Below the pieces are notes generated by a model, which searched no databases, had not been told where the DNA came from, and saw nothing but the letters and a program-made list of their open reading frames with translations. Source: an uncultured Eubacteriales bacterium (GTDB lineage Bacteria; Bacillota; Clostridia; Christensenellales; Aristaeellaceae). From it: a DNA stretch of 64,000 bases. The stretch lies in contig CACWXY010000009.1 of the NCBI GenBank assembly GCA_902764915.1, positions 1 to 64,000 of the forward strand, in the 5' to 3' direction. Positions within the stretch are counted from its first letter, which is position 1. Each line of letters begins with the position of its first letter. The position numbers and the translations under genes are program-made. This document shows positions 18,029 through 28,000 of this stretch, in pieces.

Positions 18029-18729
18029 CACTCGTGCTCATCCCTCTCTTTGATTGCAAGCACCCGCAGTATTTCGTCTTCCACAGAAAACCGCACTTCC
18101 CATCTGTGATAGGGAAACCCATAGATACGGCTCGGATCCCGCTGATAACCGGGCCTTGGATCCTGACGCAGAATTGCCCGCAGTGCCGCACGCTCCTCCA
18201 TAGGAATCAGCGCTTCCATATCTTCCGGAATCTCCACGGCAAGCGCATGCCCGGCGACCGCTCCGGCAAATCCATCCCGTGCCTCCGGTATCGAATCCAC
18301 TCTGGGAAGATAAGGCTTGATATCCCAGATCGGTGTGCCATCCAGCAGATCCGCACCGCCCACTTCCAGAACGGGACCGCGCGCTGGGTCCTTGCGGATC
18401 CCGATCAGCTCCACCACACTGAGTCCAATGGGGTTTGGTCGAAAAGGCGAGCGCGTGGCAAACACGCCAACGCGCTGATTTCCGCCAAGCCGCGGCGGTC
18501 GAACTGTCGGTTCCCACTTGCTGATGTGCGATGCATGAAAATCCCATAAAAGCCACAGATGACTGAATCCTTCCAGTCCCCGAACAGCTTCCATAACCCG
18601 GTATTCCTTTTCAAAGACAATCTCTGCCCTTGTTTCCTTCACCAGTCCGCTCTGCCTCGGGATCCCAAACTTGGAGGGAAAAGGGGTATGTATCGTTGCA
18701 ATCACCCGCATCTCCCAGTCTGCCATCAT
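18028..18729 (-). CDS. trmO: tRNA (N6-threonylcarbamoyladenosine-37) methyltransferase TrmO
   Basis: A 233-residue enzyme of the TsaA/TrmO family that uses S-adenosylmethionine to methylate t6A37 in some tRNAs. It shows IATIHTPFPSKFGIPRQ, FSHLWLLWDFH and the signature GVFATRSPFRPNPIGLSVVEL. It also shows LDGTPIWDIKPYLPRVD, which together define the beta-barrel active site. The C-terminal extension is usual. GGAGA lies 6 nt before ATG 18729. It sits 17 bp after the SNF2 gene and overlaps the following M28-like gene, so the three form an operon with no obvious shared pathway. Confidence 0.94.
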   Translation of the reverse strand: MMADWEMRVIATIHTPFPSKFGIPRQSGLVKETRAEIVFEKEYRVMEAVRGLEGFSHLWLLWDFHASHISKWEPTVRPPRLGGNQRVGVFATRSPFRPNPIGLSVVELIGIRKDPARGPVLEVGGADLLDGTPIWDIKPYLPRVDSIPEARDGFAGAVAGHALAVEIPEDMEALIPMEERAALRAILRQDPRPGYQRDPSRIYGFPYHRWEVRFSVEDEILRVLAIKERDEHE

Positions 18730-18746
18730 CCACGCTCTCCTTTTTC

Positions 18747-21700
18747 TCAGTGAAACAGTTCCCGGATATCTTCCTCGGTAAGCCCCGCTACAGAGTGCTC
18801 ACCCGGCGTAATCAGCTGATCAAACAGCACCCTTTTCGCCTTGCTCATATGCACCACACGCTCTTCAATCGATTCACGGGTAATCAGCCGAATGACTTCG
18901 ACCTTATGCTTCTGCCCGATACGATAGGCGCGGTCTGTCGCCTGGTCTTCCACCGCCGGATTCCACCACGGATCGTAATGGATCACCATATCCGCCCCTG
19001 TCAGGTTTAATCCGGTTCCTCCGGCTCTGAGAGAAATCAGGAACACTTCTCCCTCCCCGCGGTTAAACCGGTCACACATGTCCAGTCGTTCCTCTGCCGG
19101 TGTACTGCCGCTCAGGTACATGTAACTGATGCCGCTCACCTGCAGTTGTTTGACAATAATGTCCAGCATGGAAGTAAACTGGGAGAATACCAGCACTCTC
19201 CGTCCTTCCGAAATCGCCTGCGGCAGGATATCCATCAGCAGCTCCAGCTTTCCGGAACTCCCGGTATAGCTTTCCAGGGCAAGCGCCGGATGGCAGCAGA
19301 TTTCCCGAAGCTCCGTAATCTGAGAAAGAATATCCATTCTTCCCCGGATCTTGTGCCCTTCACGAATGGCTTCATCCACTTTTTCACGCACACGCATCAG
19401 AGACGCCTGATAGACCAGGTTCTGTTCCTGTGTCATCTGCGCCATAATCTCTACTTCGATCTTATCCGGAAGCTCGGAAAGCACATCCTTCTTCATGCGC
19501 CTGAGAAGAAACGGTGCGATTCTACGATGCAGTTCCTCGTCCCGGTTCCCATATTGATAGCGGTGCAGGAAACTGCTCTGAGGTCCGAGATAGCCGGGAA
19601 GACAGAAATCAAACACCGACCAGAGCTCGCCCACATGATTCTCCATGGGTGTGCCTGTCAGCGCAAACCGAGCCTTTGCCTGGATCTGCTTGACAGCACT
19701 GGCACCGCTGGAAAGCGCATTCTTGATCTGCTGGGCTTCATCCAGTACAACAAAATGGAAATGCAGATCTTTCATTTCCTTCACATCACGCCGGATCAGC
19801 GGATAGGATGTAATCACCACATCCAGGTCCGTGCCTTCCCGAAGCCGCTGATAGAACTGGCTGCGCACATTCCCGGCACCGGAGACAACGACGGCCCGCA
19901 GTTCCGGCGCAAAACGGTACATCTCATTCAGCCAGTTATAGGTCAGGGATGTCGGTGCAACAACCAGGGACAGTTCTCCGCTTCCCGCATATTGCCTCAG
20001 CAGCGCAATCATCTGGATCGTTTTCCCAAGGCCCATGTCATCGGCAAGAATGCCACCCATGCCCAGCCGGTCCAATGTTCGCAGCCAGGCATAGCCACGC
20101 TTCTGGTAAGGCCGCAGTTCCACTGTAAGCCGCGCCTCCGGCGTTTCCTCGGTAGGAACCGTCAGTTCCTTCACCAGAGAGCGCACACGATCATCCTGCT
20201 CTGCTTCCACGCCAGCTATGTCAAGCAGCTTTGACAGATATGCCGCGCGGTAACTCTGTATCACAAGACCGTCTCCACCAGCGCTGCTTCGCTCCTGCGA
20301 TGCGGTGTCCAGAATGGCCTCCGCCGGTTCCTGCCAGGCATCCAGTCCCTGCAGATCCAGGAACGAACCGTCTCTGAGCCGGAAATACTTGCGCTGTCTT
20401 GCCAGTGCTTCCATAAGCCCCAGGACTTCGCCCTGCTCCAGCTTGATTCCCTCCAGAATAAAGCGCAGAGTACCATTGTCTGAAAAGCCCAGGTTCCCAC
20501 GAAGTTTCGGCGTGCGTGGACTCATTTTCAGAAAATCACGGCTCATGTATACTTCCGCCAAAGCCTGCAGCCGCGGAACGATATCCGTCATCAGCCGATA
20601 AATGGCTTCCTGCCCGCTGAGAATCACCTTGCCGCGATTCAGACAGAATCCGCCATTTCCCAAAAGGTCCATGATACGCCGTTCCTGATCCGAATCGCGC
20701 AGAAGCATTTTTTTCCCGCGTTCATATACAAACTCCGTATCCTGCTTCCCCGCAAACGGATGGATTTCCCTGCTTCCATATGTAAAGATCACATCCGCTT
20801 CCACATCGCGGCCAACGCGGTCCAGATAAATCTTGGCAAGAAAAGGTTCCCTCACCAGCATCCGGTCCAGCTCTTCCGATATTTCAACGGTTCCCAATTG
20901 TTTGAGAAACGGAAGAAGTTCGTCAATCACGCGAGGCGTTTCAGCCAGCGGATACTCAAAACTCGCACGGCCAAACTCGCCATACCGGTATAACCGATCC
21001 ATCAGTTCCCGCTGTGCCGGATCCACCTCGACAATACTGCCGCCAACCATGGCGTAGGCACAGTCTTCCGTCAGCGGGAGAAAATCCTTCGGATAGACAA
21101 TCTGCAGGGACAGGCCGCGAATGGACCCGGAGCATCGAATCACAATGGGCATATGCGCCTTCACGACCCGCTTGTATGCCGTCTTTTCTCCATGGTCATC
21201 AAGAACAAAGGGCATGGAGGAAAGCGCAGAAAACAGTTCTCCCCACAGCGGTTCCGGCAGCATCTGACTGCGCGCTTCAATGCCTTTGAGCGAGATGCCG
21301 GCCAGTCGCTGCGATTGATTCGCAATCCGAAGAATGCGGAGAATAGCCTCGCCGGTTCGATCAAAATGCATCCAGGAAGGCTCAAAAAGAAAACCTTTCC
21401 CAAAATCCACTGATTCTCCTCTGTCTATGGCCTCAATAAACTGAGGAATACTGCGGACAACGTACAGCCGTTCCTCCCCGACACGCATGCTCAGTCGTTT
21501 CTGAGGGAACAGCTGATTGGGTTCCTGCTCCAGATGGATTTCCAGTTCCATATGCACAGTTCCGTTGTCTGGCAGCTGAGCACGCAGAACAGAAAACAGT
21601 TCCGGTCCGACTTCCATTGCATTACGGTGGGCCAGTTCACTTAAGGCACCTGTATACTGCGCCATATGTGCAGCAGCTACAATATGTCGGCAGATCCCTT

Positions 21701-21902
21701 TTTCTTCAAATTCATGGCAGGTACAGTGCGGATTACTCCTGCCTTCAATGGTCACCCGGTAGATAGCGTCATCATGAACATTATATCGAAGCGATCTCTG
21801 GTCCAGGCGATTTTCATGAACGCCTCCCTGTGAGAAAAGGCGTTCTCCGGCTTGGAAAATCTCTTCTCCAGCCTGCTGTTTCATCCTCTGGATGCTCAGC
21901 AT
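18747..21902 (-). CDS. SWIM zinc-finger SNF2-family helicase
   Basis: A 1051-residue DNA-dependent ATPase of the bacterial SNF2/HepA type. Near residue 60 a SWIM finger (CTCHEFEEKGICRH) gives the C-x-C...C-x-H zinc ligands. Then comes a long SNF2-associated region, and from about residue 600 the two helicase lobes. These show DDMGLGKTIQMIALL (Walker A), LDEAQQIKN (Walker B), GTPMENHVGELWS, SLRAGGTGLNLTGAD and DRAYRIGQ. ATG 21902 has AAGGAGG 9 nt upstream. Such proteins remodel protein-DNA or RNA polymerase complexes; the precise job is unknown. It leads the SNF2-trmO-M28-like operon. Confidence 0.93.
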   Translation of the reverse strand: MLSIQRMKQQAGEEIFQAGERLFSQGGVHENRLDQRSLRYNVHDDAIYRVTIEGRSNPHCTCHEFEEKGICRHIVAAAHMAQYTGALSELAHRNAMEVGPELFSVLRAQLPDNGTVHMELEIHLEQEPNQLFPQKRLSMRVGEERLYVVRSIPQFIEAIDRGESVDFGKGFLFEPSWMHFDRTGEAILRILRIANQSQRLAGISLKGIEARSQMLPEPLWGELFSALSSMPFVLDDHGEKTAYKRVVKAHMPIVIRCSGSIRGLSLQIVYPKDFLPLTEDCAYAMVGGSIVEVDPAQRELMDRLYRYGEFGRASFEYPLAETPRVIDELLPFLKQLGTVEISEELDRMLVREPFLAKIYLDRVGRDVEADVIFTYGSREIHPFAGKQDTEFVYERGKKMLLRDSDQERRIMDLLGNGGFCLNRGKVILSGQEAIYRLMTDIVPRLQALAEVYMSRDFLKMSPRTPKLRGNLGFSDNGTLRFILEGIKLEQGEVLGLMEALARQRKYFRLRDGSFLDLQGLDAWQEPAEAILDTASQERSSAGGDGLVIQSYRAAYLSKLLDIAGVEAEQDDRVRSLVKELTVPTEETPEARLTVELRPYQKRGYAWLRTLDRLGMGGILADDMGLGKTIQMIALLRQYAGSGELSLVVAPTSLTYNWLNEMYRFAPELRAVVVSGAGNVRSQFYQRLREGTDLDVVITSYPLIRRDVKEMKDLHFHFVVLDEAQQIKNALSSGASAVKQIQAKARFALTGTPMENHVGELWSVFDFCLPGYLGPQSSFLHRYQYGNRDEELHRRIAPFLLRRMKKDVLSELPDKIEVEIMAQMTQEQNLVYQASLMRVREKVDEAIREGHKIRGRMDILSQITELREICCHPALALESYTGSSGKLELLMDILPQAISEGRRVLVFSQFTSMLDIIVKQLQVSGISYMYLSGSTPAEERLDMCDRFNRGEGEVFLISLRAGGTGLNLTGADMVIHYDPWWNPAVEDQATDRAYRIGQKHKVEVIRLITRESIEERVVHMSKAKRVLFDQLITPGEHSVAGLTEEDIRELFH

Positions 21903-22018
21903 AAATGGAAACCTCCTTCTGGCAAAAGAGCCACAGGCTATCAATCATTCGACGTCGACCTGTCAATTCCTTCCAGAAGATATAATCCTGCGAAACTTCT
22001 TTGTGTGTTTCCCAACAT

Positions 22019-22053
22019 AAAAAAGCCGGTCACAGGATAATTCCTGTGACCGG
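22019..22053 (-). terminator. Terminator of the giant surface-protein gene
   Basis: An 11-bp perfect stem (22026-22036 with 22043-22053) and a 6-nt loop are followed on the minus strand by six T. It lies 14 nt after the stop at 22067. Confidence 0.92.
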
Positions 22054-22066
22054 AGATTGAAATCCG

Positions 22067-25000
22067 TTATTCGAAGCAGATGCCGCCATTCAGGTGTATG
22101 CTGCCCAGGCCTAGCGGTATGGTAAACGTCTCACGAATCGTATAATGCCGTCCGCGCCATCCGTTTTCCGGAATGTAGAAGACCGTGTACTCTTCGTTGC
22201 GAATGCCAATCTCGCCTTCCACCTTCGCTCTGGAGGCAATATAGCCGGGAATTTCGGGAGATGCCACACTGAAGGTTTCACCAGGCATCAGTGTTTCCGT
22301 ATGCTCACCGGCTGCGATATGTCCACCCACATACTGATAGTGAACAACAACAGTATGCGGTTTCGAGGCGGCTTCTTCCAGTTCCTCATTGACCGTTTCC
22401 TCTTCCGGAGGCAATTCCGGCGTGGGTGTCGGTGTCAATGTCGGTACCGGTACCGCTGCAGAACCGCCACCGCGATAACTGCTTCCGCCGCCGCTGGAGC
22501 GGCTTGTCGTTCCGGAGGAACTCGTGGCAGCCTTAGTCGGTGTCGGTGATGCCGTTGCCTTGGCCGTTGCCGTCGCCGTAGCCTTCGGCTGGAGAGTGAA
22601 TACGAGGACTTCGGAAATGTAATTGTTTTCTCCGCGAATCGCAATCTGCAGAGCCGATGTCGGGTTGTCACCCGCTACCGTTTCTGCCGTTGCGTTCGGC
22701 AGCGTAAAGGTTACTGTACGCTCCGCCTTCAGTCCCGAATTTGTCTGCGTAACTACATATTTCACCTTGTACACCCGCACCAGAGTAAGATTATACGATG
22801 AGTTAAGTGAGGATGTATTCAGCTGAATTGTATACTCATAAGTGCCGGGGGCGGTAAAGGAGATCGCACCAAGGCCTGTCTCGGTATCCGCTGTGACTGT
22901 CTTGGAATTCGCTGCAGCAGTCATGCCGGCGGGCATAGGATTCGTTGGATTGCCAGGAGTAACGTTCACGGTAAATACTCTGGTACCCGTGGTTGTGCCC
23001 GCCGTAGTGCCGGTCGATACAGTACCGCCAGGTGCGCCGGAAATACCGGAGCTTGCTGCGCTCGGTCCTGTCGCGGTCATACCGCTGGACAGATTCACGC
23101 GTACCTTGATTTCCTGTGTCAGCGGTTTGGACCACTGTGCCGTATAGGTAACGCTCGCCGTAACCTTATCATCCACGCCTATCTTTTTGGTTACAGAGGA
23201 TTTCCAGCCGGCAAACGTGTATCCCGTGCGGGTCGGTGTATCCTTGCCATCCGCTCCCACAAACTTCGGTGTTGCCGCGCCGCTCTCTGCCGGGTATGTC
23301 TGATCTTCAAACACGACTGCATCGGAGACACCGTCAGTATAGGTTACGTTATAGCCCCACTTGGCTGTGTAGGTGACATCTTCTGTCACAGTAGCCGCTA
23401 CAGCCTTGTCCCAGCCAATGAACGCATATCCTTTCCGTGTTGTCTTTCCTTCAAATGCAGGTGTCGCATCACCTTGGGCGACTGTATGTACTTCATTGGC
23501 AAAAACTTTTCCTTTACAGCCATCCGCATAGGTTACCTTGAAAGAAGTGAATTCAAACGTAAAGATAGGATCATATGCCTTGGAGCGCTTATCCGAACCC
23601 TCATACCTGGTAATGGTTCTGCTGACCGTAAGCTTTTCCTCGCTGGCGGTAACAACATAAGTTAGCACATAGTAGGGATAGGTACTGGCTGTATAGCCTG
23701 TAAGTCCGGTTGCAGAAGCTCTGACAATGTAACTGTAGGTACCGGCCTTGGTAAACTGAATCGTGCCCAGTTTTACCGTCTTTCCGGCTGTCATCATCAC
23801 AGAAACGGATGTGTCGTCACCAACTTCTGCGGGCATGGGTGCTCCCTGCAGAGCGCTCAGTGTTACCGTAAACTGGTCATCCTTGGAAACCTGCTTGCTG
23901 CCGCTCACGGTAACCTTGGCAGAAATCGTCTGTTTGGGTCCCGTTGAATACCATCGCGCCACATAAGTGGTGTTTTCCGTAATCGGACTTCCCACTACAG
24001 GGTCCCATCCGTCAAAGGCATAGCCTTCTCTCTTGCCTTTCAGATCCTTGAGATCATCCGGCACTTCCACAGTCGCTTCATGATCCACTGTCATGGTCTG
24101 ATCCGCAAAGAGTTCCTCGTCTTTGACGCCATCCGTAAAGACCACAGTGTGTCCCCAGGTTGCGGTATATGTCACGTTTTCAGTGACGGTAGAAGCGATC
24201 TCCTTATCCCATTTCAGGAAAACATAGCCGTCCCGCTTGGGATCTTCCATTGTCGGTGTAGCGCTGCCAGGGGTTACTACTTGCACCTTGTCGGCAAAGA
24301 CAGTCTGTTCGGCGCCATCCTTATAGGTGACTGTATAGCCCCATTGCGCGGTATAAGTGACATCCTTTGTCACTTTTTTCGCGACAGCCGGTTTCCAACC
24401 CATGAATGTTTTGTCTGTGCGCACAGGATCTGCGATCGATGGCGTAGCATCTCCCGGGAAGACTTCACTGGACTGCAGCACTTCTTCGGTACCGGTGCTG
24501 TTGTCTACATAAGTGACCTTGTACTTCTTCCACTTATTCGTGAATGTAATGACTGTGTCTTTGTTGGCTGTTTCACCGTCAAGTCTTGTGCTGATTCTCA
24601 GGCTGTCGCCGTTCAGCGACACGGTGTAGTGCAGGGTACGCGGCGTTTCATCAAACGTAATCGCGTCTTTGGCATCTTTCGTAATGTCTGCTCCTGCTGT
24701 CTGGGTAAAGACATACTCGTATTCACCAGGCGCCGTAAATGTAACCTTCCCGAAATCCAGTACGTTATCTACGGCTGTCGGGTTTGGAATGGAGAAGTTT
24801 ACGCCGCCCGCAGAAGTATAACTGACAGCATACCGGTAACCGCTCGGCACGTCCTTGCCTTCTGCCTCCATGGTTACTTTGACTTTCGGCACATTGACTG
24901 TCTTTGCTTCCACAAAGCACGCATACAGTGTGACATTCCCTGTAATAACACTGTCCACAGTCAGGGCTCTGTCTTCAGAATACCATCCGACGAAGTACTT

Positions 25001-28000
25001 CCCGTCCGGTGCAGTCGGCGTTCCGGCAGTAGGTGCCGGGATCGTTGCGTCGCCCTCGGAAGGAATGGCAACGTTCTCCGTACCAAAGACAGTTTCGCCT
25101 ACCATGTACGTCACTTTATAGGCAGTGGGATTGGCCCGTAGAGCCGTTGTTTTGACGGCTTTTCTTGTGGCAGCACTGGCCTTATTGACAAAGGTAATGT
25201 CGCTGACTTCATTTCCGTCTGCATAAATATGCTGGACTGCCCGCAGGGATTCGCCCTCCTGGTATACATTGAAGCGCACAGTATACACTGTCGTATCCAG
25301 CTTTACACCATCCACTCGGGCACTGCCAAGAGATACAGTGTAATCATAATAGCCTGTCTTCGTGAACTGGATCTGTGCAACCGGGGAAGTGCTGTTCGCG
25401 TCAACGGCTGTTGTCTTTACGGGGCCTTCCGCATCCATCGGGAAAGGAATCACGCGTCCGTCAGAAGCACCGCTTCCGAAGACTTCCACGGTGAAGGAAG
25501 GAAGCTCTTCGGCAGTGGATTCTTCCTGAACCGCCTGTTCCTTCTCTTCGGTTTCTTCTGTATTCTCAGTATCCGCTTCCTCAGAAGATGCTTCAGCCGC
25601 TGCCTCGGTAGATGTTTCGACTGTCTCCTCAGAAGATGCTTCGTTTTCTGTTTCCTGTGTTTGCGTTACTTCCGTTTCGCTGTCTGCTGTTTCCGTGGTT
25701 TTCGCAGCTTCAGCTGTCTTTTCCAGAACAACCTGTGCGTAGATTGTACCGATTGTCGGCTCGCATTCTTTCCACTGTGCCGTGAAGGTCATGCTCTGCT
25801 CGATCGCTTCAGGAACTTCCTGATCCCAGCCCGTAAACACATAGCCTTCCACCACAGGATTTTCGCCATAGGCATACGTCTCCGCGCTGCTTCCCGGCAT
25901 AACCGTAAACGTCCTGTTCTGCCGTGCATCATAGACAGTATCATAAGTTACTACAACGGCTTCCACCCACAGAGCTGTCATGGTTGTCGTTGCCGTTTCC
26001 TCATCTGCTGTCATATCCCAGCCCTGGAAGTAGAAGCCATCATCCCGCTCCGTGCTTCCCATAAAAGCCGGCATTTCTTCGCCTTCTGCATAGGTATAGG
26101 TTTCATCGGGGAATATTTCCTTTTCCGGATCCCCGTCTGTATAGATAACCGTCTGTGCCTTGGCAAAGACTGCATACAGCGTAATATCTTCCTCCACTGC
26201 CTGTGTGGGATCATACGGATGCTCACCTTCCGCGTCTGTGAACCATCCAATCAAAGTCATCCCAGCCGGTGGCGTGAATACAGGAAGTGCTGCCATCTTC
26301 CCCTTTTCCACAGCGAGGGGCTCAATTGCAGTTTCGTCCAGACCGGTCACAAAGGTTATCGTAACCGTTTCTGCAGCGTCCTGGCTCTTTTCTTCGTCCT
26401 TCTTTTCGTCTTCCTTTTCGGACGATTCCCCATCCTCGGTCTTTTCCTGACCGTCCTCTTTGGACTCTTCCTTGTTCTCCTCTGTATTATCAGAGGTGGT
26501 ATCAGACTTTGTTTCCTGATTTTCTTCCGCCTTGTCCGTATCTTCGCCGGACTCGGAAGTGCTTTCCTTCTTTTCCTCCTCCGCAGCCTTTGCCTGTGCC
26601 TCCAGTGTTCTGCGGCTTGTCTGTACGCTCTGGTCGCCCATCTTCTTCAGCGTTCTCTCGGATACTTCCACCTGTAGCTTCGATCCTACTTCGCTGACAT
26701 AGGGCTCTGATTCTTCCTCTTCTTCTTCCTTTTCGGAAGATGTGCTTTCTTCTGTATTCTCCGAAGTATTCTCCGACTTCACGTCATCTTTGACAGAAGC
26801 AGGCGCATCCGATACATTTTCCAGGTCCTGCGCACCAGCGCTCGCATCCGTGTTCAGATTCCCGCCTGGCGCATTTTCGAACGTCGGTCCGTACTCGTCC
26901 TGTGATGTCAGTGTCTCTTCGGTGTCTGAATGCTCCTGCGACAAGCCGGTTTCCTGCGCATCCGTAAGCTTATCCTCTGATTTTTCAGCATCTGTCACGC
27001 CTGCTGTTCCAGATTGGCTCTTTTCCGCTTCCTGGCTGTTCTGTTCAGAAGATGCAGCTGCATCCTCATTCTTTGCGGTATCGGCTTTCTTCGAATCACT
27101 GACCGTGTTTTCGGCTGAAGTCGGCTGTGCATTTTCAGCACCTGTTTCCGTCTTCGTTTCTGTATCGGTCAGCTCCGTATCTGTTACGGGTTCATCACCT
27201 GTCGGACCGTTTTCAACTGTTTCTTCTGTTATCACCGGTGCATCTGTAACAGGCGCTTCTGTGGAATCTGTCACTGCTTCCGGTTCAGTAGTAGCTGTTG
27301 GTTCGACAGTCGGCGTAGCGGTCGGTGCTGGAGTCGGTGTCAGTGTTGGTTCGGCAGTCGGCGTAGCGGTGGGCACCGGCGTAGGTGCCTTGGTCGGCCG
27401 CGGCGTCGGCGTCGGCGTTTCTTCTACTATAATGGGCTGACTATTGTCCTGCACGTAATGAACGCAGGAAGAGGAATGCTGATGCTCGAGGATTTCCACA
27501 AACCCGCAGATGCAAACTCTGTTTCCGAACTGATCAACGGAAAAGCAGGAAGCATCATGCTGATGAACATTGGCATACCGGCATGCCAGCACCTGCTGTG
27601 TCATATAGCAGCTTTCCGAATGCTGATGTCCCGGATTTTCCACAAGATTACATGTGAGGATGTTTTCTATCGGATAGCATGCCTCTGTATGGGAATGCGC
27701 GCCTTCACCGACTTTGGTCTGACAGACCAATTCCTTTTTATAACAGGACGCACTGTGGGTGTGTGCTCCTGCACCATCCGCAATACCGCAGGTCAGCTCG
27801 GTCGTATAGCAGCTGGCATCATGGTGATGTGCACCTTCGCCTTCTGCATGTCCGCATGCCAGGTCATAGCTGTAGCAGCTGTCAGAATGATAATGGGCTC
27901 CCTGCCCCTCAGCCATTCCGCAGGTCAGTTCGTAGGAATAGCAGCTTTCCGAATGATAATGTGCCGGGCGTTCCGCCTCACCGCAGGTGAGAACCGTCTC

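Noticed and set aside
21903..22018. Promoter for the SNF2 gene
   Set aside because: A perfect TTGACA exists on the minus strand, but no acceptable -10 is found at the right spacing.
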